Shown here: positions 46,662 to 54,891 of the stretch, one piece after another
Numbering within the stretch: position 1 is the stretch's first letter
Layout of the letters: the number at the start of each line of letters is the position of its first letter
Assembly: GCF_013402915.1 (NCBI RefSeq)
Contig: NC_050725.1
Location: 744,001 to 808,000 of the forward strand
Direction: 5' to 3'
Origin: Zygotorulaspora mrakii
Lineage: Eukaryota > Ascomycota > Saccharomycetes > Saccharomycetales > Saccharomycetaceae
DNA length: 64,000 nt
Position numbers and translations under genes: made by a program
Notes under the pieces: generated by a model
The model's input: only the letters and a program-made list of their open reading frames with translations
What the model was told of the DNA's origin: nothing
The model's database searches: none

Positions 46662-48194
46662 ATGGAGAAACCGTTTGATCCGACAATCCCTTTGCTGCTA
46701 CCGCACGAGACGATGTACAAGATCCAGATAGGAAGCAAATTGTTTGAAATAAGCGGTGCTTCGTTGAGCTCTGATGGACCCAGTTATTTCACGGAGTGTT
46801 TCAGCCTGAAACACCAGCAGCGTCAGCGCAACGAGGAAAATTCACAGTACGAAAATGACTATGGTGGCAGCAAGTCTCCATCTGCGACGCTGGGAAGCTC
46901 AACCAGTAACAAGGTGTTGTTCATCGATAGATCTGCTGACATTTTTGAACTTATTTATCGACATTTGCAAGGCTACTTTGTTGATATTAAGGATGAGGTG
47001 CAGTTTACCATGCTGTATTCGGATGCCATGTACTACAACTTGCCTCGTTTGAGATGTATGCTTAAGGAATACGAGTATTACTTTGCAAATATCAGTGGTA
47101 AAACTTTCAAGATAGCCAAGAGCTTGTTCAGCAGAAATGGGGATTCACCAAATTATTTTTCCATGACATCCGGAGCAATGTATGCAGATACCGAAAATCT
47201 GTTCTTGACAAAAAAACTGATACGACCACCGCCACAGTCAGCACCATACATTTCAAGATCTGCTCCATTTTTCTCGGATATTTTACAACTATTGGGAGGT
47301 GCAGAACTTCATATGGATGATAAAAAACGTGAATCCTTGATCAAAGAGTGCAGATACTATCGATTTTTGAATTTAGAACAAAGGCTGATTAACTGTCACA
47401 TTACTTACAATCCTTTGACGAACCGCGAGGACATTTCTTTGTCATTGCATGACATCAATAGAAAAAAACTAGCTTTTCCAGTCGATAGACAAGCAAAATG
47501 TTCTACTGTGTCGTCCACTAACGAAAATTCCCGTGAAAGTACGGTGTGCCGCATAGAAGAAAATGATTGTGGAGGTGCCAACGATTCAGATACAAATTCG
47601 AATTCAGAACCTTCACTGAAGAAAATAAAAATCGAACCCAAAGATTCTAGTAGAAAAGAACATATTTGGAGGATTTGTACTTACAAGAGACCTTATCTGG
47701 ATGAATTTGCACGCGATTTAGCGTTCCAAATTAATTCAATGGAGGTAACCTTAATACTGAATAAAAAGAACAAGACTATTCACGTTGCACTCATGAATCA
47801 AACCGCTCATCAATTCGAATCAGTTTTTAGCCCAGCATTACAACAATTAAGCATTAGTTTAGCAAAGCTGAAAATCACTCTTCCACCATCAGATGACTCC
47901 CAAAAGCGTATATCATATCTCGTCTTACCGGCTTGTATATCAATTTGCGATCTGACCGTGAATGGAGCGAACTGTCCAAACCTCGGTTCCATAGTTTCTG
48001 ATGGATCTGGTAAGGAACAGGTCATCGATTTTACTAACATTCCAAATATATCATACTGTTCAGGTAAAAAATTGCATCTATCAAAATCATTGTGGAGGCT
48101 TGGTGCAAACAACGGCCAAGTCATGATGATAGCATTGAAAGCGCGCGCTTTTTCTGGCACGAAGGAGTACGCAAAATTGATGGACTTTCTGTAA
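46662..48194 (+). CDS. BTB/POZ-domain protein (single ortholog of YLR108C and YDR132C/MRX16)
   Basis: 510 residues. The N-terminus is a KCTD-like BTB domain (about 20-140): MYKIQIGSKLFEISGASLSS, SYFTECF, LFIDRSADIFELIYRHLQGYFVDI and YYNLPRLRCMLKEYEYYF. The rest is conserved with the yeast pair but without a known domain, apart from an acidic/Asn-rich insert at about 275-325. One yeast paralog, YDR132C, has been found associated with mitochondrial gene-expression assemblies; a molecular function is not established. S. cerevisiae keeps both duplicates, one in each block, and a single gene here is consistent with a pre-duplication lineage. SNR6 lies downstream on the opposite strand. Confidence 0.88.
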   Translation: MEKPFDPTIPLLLPHETMYKIQIGSKLFEISGASLSSDGPSYFTECFSLKHQQRQRNEENSQYENDYGGSKSPSATLGSSTSNKVLFIDRSADIFELIYRHLQGYFVDIKDEVQFTMLYSDAMYYNLPRLRCMLKEYEYYFANISGKTFKIAKSLFSRNGDSPNYFSMTSGAMYADTENLFLTKKLIRPPPQSAPYISRSAPFFSDILQLLGGAELHMDDKKRESLIKECRYYRFLNLEQRLINCHITYNPLTNREDISLSLHDINRKKLAFPVDRQAKCSTVSSTNENSRESTVCRIEENDCGGANDSDTNSNSEPSLKKIKIEPKDSSRKEHIWRICTYKRPYLDEFARDLAFQINSMEVTLILNKKNKTIHVALMNQTAHQFESVFSPALQQLSISLAKLKITLPPSDDSQKRISYLVLPACISICDLTVNGANCPNLGSIVSDGSGKEQVIDFTNIPNISYCSGKKLHLSKSLWRLGANNGQVMMIALKARAFSGTKEYAKLMDFL

Positions 48195-48283
48195 ACCTAC
48201 CGTTGCGGTCATCTTTGTCATCATTATATAGCATTAGGTACTTTCTTAGGTTTTTAAGAAGTTTGTGTATTTCTCACATGTCG

Positions 48284-48294
48284 CGCTTCGAACC
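48284..48294 (-). promoter_or_regulatory. extragenic B block of SNR6 (TFIIIC site)
   Basis: Minus strand reads GGTTCGAAGCG, against the consensus GGTTCGAANCC. It lies about 140 bp beyond the U6 terminator. SNR6 of S. cerevisiae is unusual in placing its B block about 120 bp downstream of the gene, so both sequence and position fit. Confidence 0.8.
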
Positions 48295-48431
48295 CAGGAA
48301 GAACTGAGGTAAGGGGGAGAAGAACTATTAAATACAATTTCAAATATTAGCATTATAACTGATCACTTGGTCTGAAGCAGCCAGTACCGCGCCATTTTGA
48401 TTAAGTTATCCTTTCTTACTACTCATCTTTC

Positions 48432-48440
48432 AAAAAAAAA
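48432..48440 (-). terminator. Pol III terminator of SNR6
   Basis: Nine consecutive T on the minus strand immediately after the U6 3' end (GATTTATTAAG then T9). Confidence 0.9.
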
Positions 48441-48548
48441 CTTAATAAATCTCTTTGTAAAACGGTTCATCCTTATGCAGGGGAACTGCTGATCATCTCT
48501 GTATTGTTTCAAATTGACCAAATGTCTACGGAGGGTTACTCCATAGAC
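48437..48548 (-). ncRNA. SNR6: U6 spliceosomal snRNA
   Basis: 112 nt on the minus strand. From about nucleotide 26 on it is nearly identical to S. cerevisiae U6, including the ACAGAGA box (within CAATACAGAGATGATC), the AGC triad (GATCAGCAGTTCCCC) and the 3' part GATGAACCGTTTTACAAAGAG. The 5' stem differs from yeast in sequence but keeps pairing: GTCTATGGAG with CTCCGTAGAC around a TAACC loop. It ends in a T9 run (plus-strand A at 48432-48440), a Pol III terminator. A TATA box lies at -26 to -31. The S. cerevisiae gene sits between YLR107W (REX3) and YLR108C; here it is beside the YLR108C ortholog, in the matching orientation. Confidence 0.97.
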
Positions 48549-48573
48549 AAGTAGATACAGAAAAAAATTAAGA

Positions 48574-48579
48574 TATATA
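48574..48579 (-). promoter_or_regulatory. TATA box of SNR6
   Basis: TATATA centred about 28 bp upstream of the predicted U6 start (48548), the position where TBP/TFIIIB binds at yeast SNR6. Confidence 0.8.
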
Positions 48580-48731
48580 GGGTACCCGCTGCTTCGGCGA
48601 TGACAAGTTTACCAAGAGGACTCTGTGAACTTTGCAGGATATCTACAATTGTAGAACCTCACAGGTGTTTAAGCTAATTGGCACCTTTTCTAGTCTGTTC
48701 GGAGAGGGGATGTGGTGAAATATAGTGTTGA

Positions 48732-49226
48732 TGTTGAAATATAAATCGAGATTGTAAGATATATTAAAGAGATGACTTATAAGAATCAGAAAGAGACAAT
48801 TGGTCTGTAAAACAAAATAAACGAAGTCAGATGAAACCCTAACAGAATGTCAATCGATAATGGAAAGATATCGGATGATAATCTATCACGAGACGTTTAC
48901 AACTCAGGAGTCTGACTACGAAGGAGTCTATGGCATGGAACATGAAATAACAGTTGTACTGTGAATTCTATGGGACTAGAAATGGTGTGATGACGATGAA
49001 AATTCTTCACTCGTCGTCCTCTCTTATGGTTCAATAGGTGCGAAGTATTAGGTATAAATACTGACGTATTTTCCAGATGTTAATCCAAGTTCAATTAGTC
49101 TTATCTCAATTCATGATATAGAAAACCAAGGAATTATATATCTCTATAATTGAATATCATAGTATCATCATCAATGTCAAACCAAGTTACTATCGACAAC
49201 GCCGAAGAAAACATTCTTTTTAAATA
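48732..49226 (+). mobile_element. solo-LTR-like element, copy A (495 bp)
   Basis: Runs TGTTGAAATATAAATCG to CTTTTTAAATA. It is flanked by a perfect 5-bp duplication GTTGA (48727-48731 and 49227-49231), which lies inside the first bases of the outer element. A TATAAATA at 49053-49060 could be the LTR promoter. Confidence 0.85.
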
Positions 49227-49316
49227 GTTGAAAGATAAATCGATATTGTTAGATATATTAAAGAGATGACTTATAAGCATCAGAAATAAGACAATTGGTC
49301 TGTAAAACAAAATAAA

Positions 49317-49811
49317 TGTTGAAATATAAATCGAGATTGTAAGATATATTAAAGAGATGACTTATAAGAATCAGAAAGAGACAATTGGTCTGTAAAACAA
49401 AATAAACGAAGTCAGATGAAACCCTAACAGAATGTCAATCGATAATGGAAAGATATCGGATGATAATCTATCACGAGACGTTTACAACTCAGGAGTCTGA
49501 CTACGAAGGAGTCTATGGCATGGAACATGAAATAACAGTTGTACTGTGGATTCTATGGGACTAGAAATGGTGTGATGACGATGAAAATTCTTCACTCGTC
49601 GTCCTCTCTTATGGTTCAATAGGTGCGAAATGCTAGGTATAAATACTGACGTATTTTCCAGATATTAATCCAAGTTCAATTAGTCTTATCTCAATTCATG
49701 ATATAGAAAACCAAGGAATTACATATCTCTATAATTGAATATCATAGTATCATCATCAATGTCAAACCAAGTTACTATCGACAACGCCGAAGAAAACATT
49801 CTTTCTAAATA
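49317..49811 (+). mobile_element. solo-LTR-like element, copy B (495 bp)
   Basis: Same ends and the same length as copy A, with about seven differences by eye. It is flanked by a perfect 5-bp duplication ATAAA (49312-49316 and 49812-49816) within the outer element. TATAAATA at 49638-49645. Confidence 0.85.
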
Positions 49812-50221
49812 ATAAACGAAGTCAGATGAAGCTCTAACAGTATGTCAATCGATACTGGAAAGATATCGGATGATAATCTATCGCGAGACGTTTACAACTC
49901 AGGAGTCTGACTACGAAGGAGTCTATGGCATGGAACATGAAATAACAGTTGTACTGTGAATTCTATGGGACTAGAAATGGTGTGATGACGATGAAAATTC
50001 TTCACTCGTCGTCCTCTCTTATGGTTCAATAGGTGCGAAGTATTAGGTATAAATACTGACGTATTTTCCAGATGTTAATCCAAGTTCAATTAGTCTTATC
50101 TCAATTCATGATATAGAAAACCAAGGAATTATATATCTCTATAATTGAATATCATAGCATTATCATCAATGTCAAACCAAGTTACTATCCACAACTTCAA
50201 AGAAAACATTCTTTCCAAATA

Positions 50222-50921
50222 TTTTTCGAATTATCAACTCTGCGTACACAGATCATAGTGGGATTACTGAGTTCAGTTGCAGATCTGTCAAGCCTTGATA
50301 TCCTATTCGATAAAATGAAAAAAAAAACAACAAATGAAATGAGATTGAGTATCTGGAAACAACGCCAGTATTTATTCCTGACAATCTGCACTTATTGAGC
50401 CACAACCAGGATAATGAATTGAGTATTTTCACCCTTAGCAGTTCATAGTTCGTGCTGTCTTAACGCTGTTTCTCTAGTCCCAGAATCTCTGGCACGTCTG
50501 TTTTTTCTTATTTCTTGCCCTGGACTCCTCAGTCGGATTCTGAATGGCAAACATCTCGCGATAATTTATCAGCGGATGATTTTCTAGAACCGACTGTCAT
50601 TCATGTTAAGCTTCATTTGGCTCCTTTTAACTTCATCTCTCTTATAGTGTCATTGGAGAAATGCCATCTCGGCCTGTCTTTGTTTCATACTCTGGCATTA
50701 ACATCTACTTCAATACCTGGGCAATTCATTCTACATTTTAGTTTCTATATTCTATAATGAATTCTCGAAAAGCATCCAGATGCAGCTCCGGTTGGATAAG
50801 CCATTGTTCTCACACTTGCTTAAAATCAAACCTGATATAGAAGGGGAAAACTATTTTCTTGGAAGAACAAGACTCCTGTTTTGATATCTTACGTAAACAA
50901 TTAAAAAAGCTGAAGCCGACA
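50222..50921. other. region between the LTR cluster and the F-box gene
   Basis: 700 bp without a recognisable gene. It carries the promoter of the F-box gene at 50922. The F-box frame is open for 21 codons before its first ATG. A frame at 50515-50757 starts only with TTG and shows no family similarity. Confidence 0.35.
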
Positions 50922-52508
50922 ATGATAGATAAAATACCACCAGAACTTTTTCCACGAATAGCCAAGCACATTTCCCAGGATGATAAGGTGTCCTTAACAT
51001 ATTGCTGCAGAGATGTAAGAATGAGAATTATATCTTCTCTCTACGAAAACCTTTTTCTTAACGAGAAACCCTATTTCCCAAGTGACCTGGACGCCAACTT
51101 AGGAACCAATTTCTGGTCAGTCCTATGCTTTCAATCAAGGTATGAGACCTCTATAAACAGTACTAGAGGTAAGCGAAAGCTTAAAATATTAGTGAGATCC
51201 CTGCAGGAGTCAGCGTTCATTTTATGTCCACTCGTGAAACGCGTTCATTGCTCATGGCATTTAGATACTGCAATACTGTTCAAATTGATAAAGCTTTTAA
51301 TGACATATGGTACAAGCTTGCAATACTTTTCAAACATTTTAGAGGAACAGATCTCGAGGCTATTGTTGCCCAAGGCTTCTCAGCTGCGTTCACTTGATGT
51401 TGTTCCTCCATTTAAGATACCAGCAGGCCGCGCTGATAGTATTTATTACGGAAGAATGGAAGTCCTGCTTTCTAAATACAACTGGGAAAACATCAATGAG
51501 CTGACGCTTCATGTCAATGGTTGTACTTTCTTCCCACACTTGAATAAGCCTTTGAAAATAAAATCTCTTTGCCTTAATCTAAGACCCGATACATTCGCAG
51601 GATCTTTTTTTGAACAGCCTTATTATTCCATATTTGATACTGACGCATTAGAGGAGCTTGAGATTTTATCTTGGTACCATACAAATGAATCTACGGCAAA
51701 CTTATACGACACTTGGAATCTGCCACAATTTTGGGAGTTTTCGAATATTAAAAGTTTAACCATGTTGTCACTGGTTGCCAATGAATCATTCTTGTGTACA
51801 TGCTTTCAGAAGTTTAATTTATTGGAAAGGCTTAAGGTTGATTATATGTTCGATATTCCAATCAGCACGCGAACAATTGAAATCCTTGCGAGATCAAAAG
51901 CATCCAAAACGATAAAATATATTGACATCAAGTTCGATTCACTACAAATTCCTATCTTCTCTCTTAACCCAGTTGACACTTCTTCATTCAGGATAAATTT
52001 AAACTGTCAATGCCACGATTGTAAACAGACTTTTAATGATATTATCATACAAAAAATCTTTCCTACAAATGATTCCCTCAGTGTTAGAAATCCAAATGAT
52101 GATTCCTCAAGAAGTTACTATTTTCATGTCTTCAAGTTAACTTCTATCCTACCTTACACCCATTTCATAGACAGAACACCGGCAATCAGCTACCATTGCA
52201 CTTCCCTGCAGGAGCATGCATCAGACATCAATTATTTACTGAAAAAAGATGGTGCAAATGAGTCGAGATATGTCAATGAAAACGATGTTCTGCGTCTTTA
52301 TCATGCACATATCCATTCTTTGAAGAAAACCTTTGATTTTTTTCTTAACCATTTTATTAGCCTCGATTTTTTGACATTGAATGATCTGCCGACCAAAGTA
52401 TTTCAGGTGGACGAGTTGCAGAGGAGCAACGTGCCAATTTTTTACTCCAAAGGCTACAGCAGCAATCAAATCTATGAATTAGTCACTGATGAATCTCTCT
52501 TTAATTAA
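50922..52508 (+). CDS. F-box protein (YDR131C-position ortholog)
   Basis: 528 residues from the first ATG at 50922 (yeast YDR131C 556). The N-terminus MIDKIPPELFPRIAKHISQDDKVSLTYCC (cited in part) is a clear F-box: it begins with the IPPELF/ hydrophobic pattern and ends with the VSLTYCCRDV helix, the Skp1-binding surface. The rest has scattered leucine-rich strands (INELTLHVNG, LKIKSLCLNL, ALEELEIL, LLERLKVDYM) suggesting a degenerate leucine-rich-repeat substrate-binding region. YDR131C is described as an F-box protein of an SCF complex with unknown substrate. Identification is by the F-box, the size and the position directly before FIN1, as YDR131C-YDR130C. Confidence 0.8.
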   Translation: MIDKIPPELFPRIAKHISQDDKVSLTYCCRDVRMRIISSLYENLFLNEKPYFPSDLDANLGTNFWSVLCFQSRYETSINSTRGKRKLKILVRSLQESAFILCPLVKRVHCSWHLDTAILFKLIKLLMTYGTSLQYFSNILEEQISRLLLPKASQLRSLDVVPPFKIPAGRADSIYYGRMEVLLSKYNWENINELTLHVNGCTFFPHLNKPLKIKSLCLNLRPDTFAGSFFEQPYYSIFDTDALEELEILSWYHTNESTANLYDTWNLPQFWEFSNIKSLTMLSLVANESFLCTCFQKFNLLERLKVDYMFDIPISTRTIEILARSKASKTIKYIDIKFDSLQIPIFSLNPVDTSSFRINLNCQCHDCKQTFNDIIIQKIFPTNDSLSVRNPNDDSSRSYYFHVFKLTSILPYTHFIDRTPAISYHCTSLQEHASDINYLLKKDGANESRYVNENDVLRLYHAHIHSLKKTFDFFLNHFISLDFLTLNDLPTKVFQVDELQRSNVPIFYSKGYSSNQIYELVTDESLFN

Positions 52509-52649
52509 TGACCTTTAAATAGATAAACTCATCAATATTAATGTTTTGTTTTCATAAGGATGTCGCGTGAAAAGAAAACTATTAATTCTTGAAAAATAGA
52601 GTATAAACAGTTGGCTTAAAATGAATTTTGGCTCATATCAAATAGACCA

Positions 52650-53441
52650 ATGGTGGGGGAATCTGATACTACGGACTTGAATGTCAAGGTTAATGCGATG
52701 ACTGGATCTGATTTATCGGTAACGTCCAAAAATCAAGTTTTTTGTACAAATAGCACGGCAGTAAAGCGATTAGGTGATTCTTCGTCTAAAGTTCACATTA
52801 GCGATCTTTCGAAGCCACCAGGAAGGTTATCACCTGTGCGCAAAGGTCCTGCACGTCAGCTAACGCCAAAAAGGCTGGCATCGCCGACCTGCTTGAAAGA
52901 TCAGAGTACGACAGATTTTCGAGATCGCTCACTGCCGCCAAACAGCAATCGATCAGAAGAAGAAGACAAGCACGCAACAAGCTTAATATTCACAACTTCA
53001 CCAACGAAGTTGCTTTTCAGTTCCGACAAAAAAATAGGAGGGGATGGATCCTTGAGCAAGTTGAGGTCCAGGTTTAGCAATGGCCTGCTTTCACCACAGA
53101 GACTATCCACGGTCCCGGGTAGCTCAAAAGAGGTGAAGGGGAAGAACTTACTCAGTAAGCTGCAAGACCAAGAATACAAATCGCCAAAAAATGAGACATC
53201 CACACATACACAAAACAATGAAACAAAGTCGCTATCTCAAGAGGGCAGGGTCACAAAAAGCCAGCAGCAACGGAAGAAAACAGTCAAATTCAAGGTCCCT
53301 GATGCCGAAAAGGATACATTAATCGAGACAGAATTGGCAGATTTGAAAAGCTTATTGTTGCAAGTCCTTAAGCACCAAAAAGTGCTGGAGTCAAAATTAA
53401 TTAATTTAGAGAATAATTTGAACGAAAAGAATGAGAAATGA
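52650..53441 (+). CDS. FIN1: spindle-associated protein Fin1
   Basis: 263 residues (yeast 291). Fin1 is a filament-forming protein of spindle poles and spindle microtubules that recruits protein phosphatase 1 to the kinetochore and is an APC/C substrate. The diagnostic block TSPTKLLFSSDKKIGGDGSL followed by RSRFSNGLLSPQRL (about 113-150) is very close to yeast Fin1. Several Cdk-type sites occur (LSPVRK, LTPKR, LSPQR). A phosphatase-1 docking motif of RVxF type, KTVKF, lies in KKTVKFKVPD near 212, and the last 45 residues form a leucine-rich coiled coil (LADLKSLLLQVLKHQKVLES). It ends only 10 bp from the end of convergent REX3. Confidence 0.93.
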   Translation: MVGESDTTDLNVKVNAMTGSDLSVTSKNQVFCTNSTAVKRLGDSSSKVHISDLSKPPGRLSPVRKGPARQLTPKRLASPTCLKDQSTTDFRDRSLPPNSNRSEEEDKHATSLIFTTSPTKLLFSSDKKIGGDGSLSKLRSRFSNGLLSPQRLSTVPGSSKEVKGKNLLSKLQDQEYKSPKNETSTHTQNNETKSLSQEGRVTKSQQQRKKTVKFKVPDAEKDTLIETELADLKSLLLQVLKHQKVLESKLINLENNLNEKNEK

Positions 53442-53451
53442 TTACGGCCTC

Positions 53452-54627
53452 TTAATCCCACCCAGTTTGCTCAACCGGGATGCCGAGCCGTACTTTAACA
53501 ACATCCATTGTGGCTATTGCATCTTCAGAACTGTCATGCTCGCCGTTCTGAATCTCTCTACTTAAGAATTCGAAAGCGAAATTCTTTAAAGATGACTTAT
53601 ATCTTCCTTTTGAATACAAGATTGCGGTATCTATGATTTTTTTATGCACTATTCTCATAACATTGAGATCGTTTTCTAGACCGTGTCCTATCAAAATGGT
53701 ATTTTTGTTGATCAGCTTTTCCGAAACTACTTTTCTCATTGCCTCATGATAGCTCATAGAATTAGACTCACATATCTCGTGAACACCACTGAATTGAGAG
53801 TTAAGGTCAATAACTTCACCGATAGGGCGAATAATTTCATCAAAAAGCGTCTTTGATGTGAAAAAATCAACGATTGTGAGCCTGATCATTTCGTAACCTA
53901 ATGAAGTGAATGCCATCTCACAGTCCAAAGCCAAAACATTTTCTTCACCTGAGTAATTATCAGTTGAAATGAATTTCGATATAGTAGATAATTCCTCGTA
54001 TGTCTCTGACCTGAAGACGTGGTGGTTCTGAGTTTGACAACCTAAACGCAGAAACGAGGTCGAGACCGTAGTTTCCCCGCAACAAGGATACTGGTATGTT
54101 TTGGAAACCTTGTCGAACTGTTTCTTAGAGATATGGTATCGGCAGAATGCATTTTCCATTATCTTTGCTTTTTCAAACTTGGTATTACATCGAATGCAAG
54201 TAGTATAGATTAAGTCAGCTGGATCCTCAGTCGTTTCTTTTCCTATTATATAACCATTTTTCTTTAAAACTTCCGTATCAATGATAACTGCCTTCAGCTT
54301 CTCCATTGCATTAAGCTTGGTTATGTTCGATGGCCTCGTTTTGTCCCTCGCAACTATTGGTTTTTGTCCTACCCGTATCTGCGACAGATCCCCTTTATAT
54401 TTAGTTAGATCCCGCATCAAAATGCTCATGTTGAACCGATAGCTCTGTGGAGAGCTACTAGATTTAGCTACTCGTGCTTCTAGCCCTACAGCAAGCTTGT
54501 TGAGCTTTTCCGCAGCATTGGGCTTCACCTTTTGCAAGTGCGCTAAAAGTTTCTGCAGTATCTTGTACCGATCCTGAAACGGGGCTGGTTGTCTTACCAG
54601 ATCTATTGGACGTAAAGGATGAGACAT
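53452..54627 (-). CDS. REX3: RNA exonuclease Rex3
   Basis: 391 residues (yeast 404). A DEDDh 3'-5' RNA exonuclease needed for 3' maturation of RNase MRP RNA and, with Rex1/Rex2, of U5 and RNase P RNA. The catalytic acids are Asp235 and Glu237 (LALDCEMAF), Asp320 (GHGLENDLN), His364 and Asp369 (GEHDSSEDA), all in order. An N-terminal Cys/His cluster (TTCIRC at about 143-147, FCRYH, CC near 182) could bind zinc. It shares a 264-bp divergent promoter with MDN1, as YLR107W/YLR106C do in S. cerevisiae. Confidence 0.94.
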   Translation of the reverse strand: MSHPLRPIDLVRQPAPFQDRYKILQKLLAHLQKVKPNAAEKLNKLAVGLEARVAKSSSSPQSYRFNMSILMRDLTKYKGDLSQIRVGQKPIVARDKTRPSNITKLNAMEKLKAVIIDTEVLKKNGYIIGKETTEDPADLIYTTCIRCNTKFEKAKIMENAFCRYHISKKQFDKVSKTYQYPCCGETTVSTSFLRLGCQTQNHHVFRSETYEELSTISKFISTDNYSGEENVLALDCEMAFTSLGYEMIRLTIVDFFTSKTLFDEIIRPIGEVIDLNSQFSGVHEICESNSMSYHEAMRKVVSEKLINKNTILIGHGLENDLNVMRIVHKKIIDTAILYSKGRYKSSLKNFAFEFLSREIQNGEHDSSEDAIATMDVVKVRLGIPVEQTGWD

Positions 54628-54891
54628 ATCAATGCTGCTAGCAATTCACAGCATTTACAGTCTGTTCAAAGATATCACCCGATGTCTACTGCTTTAGTAT
54701 TCCTCATAAATTCCATCTTCTTTCTATAGTTCATTTTGTTTCTCACCACAGACGATGAAAATTTTGGATGAAATGCGATGAGCTGCGATGAGATAAATAT
54801 TGAAAAAGTCTTCGATCAGCAGAATATCTTCTATTTCTCTTGGACACATCAGGTTAGGAAATCAAGCACATACATATCGACGAGTATTGAT
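54628..54891. promoter_or_regulatory. divergent REX3/MDN1 promoter with RRPE and two PAC elements
   Basis: An RRPE match TGAAAATTTT lies at 54756-54765, followed by two PAC cores GCGATGAG at 54775-54782 and 54785-54792, exactly 10 bp apart. PAC (bound by Dot6/Tod6) and RRPE (Stb3) are the standard element pair of yeast ribosome-biogenesis genes, and MDN1 belongs to that regulon. The array sits 100-135 bp before the MDN1 ATG. Confidence 0.85.

Larger units (their letters stand above)
48726..50221 (+). mobile_element. solo-LTR-like element interrupted by two further copies
   Basis: The outer element consists of 48726-48731, 49232-49316 and 49817-50221, together about 496 bp. Its start (TGTTGA) is cut off by the insertion of copy A (48732-49226) and its remainder is cut at 49316 by copy B (49317-49811). 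It ends TTCCAAATA at 50221. It differs from A and B at more positions than they differ from each other, as expected if it is the oldest. The outer flanks (TATAG left, TTTTT right) do not match, so its own target duplication is lost or was never present. No retrotransposon coding sequence or primer-binding site is present. Confidence 0.8.

Noticed and set aside
48284..48300. T-arm remnant of a broken tRNA gene
   Set aside because: The GGTTCGAA motif has no acceptor or anticodon arm around it and is fully explained as the extragenic B block of the adjacent U6 gene.
48726..50221. Interpretation as a simple tandem repeat of a 590-bp unit
   Set aside because: The units have unequal content (495, 85 and 405 bp segments) and the junctions carry exact 5-bp duplications, which nested insertion explains and tandem duplication does not.
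50515..50757. 80-codon frame upstream of the F-box gene
   Set aside because: Starts only with TTG, has no similarity I can recognise and lies in the presumed promoter.
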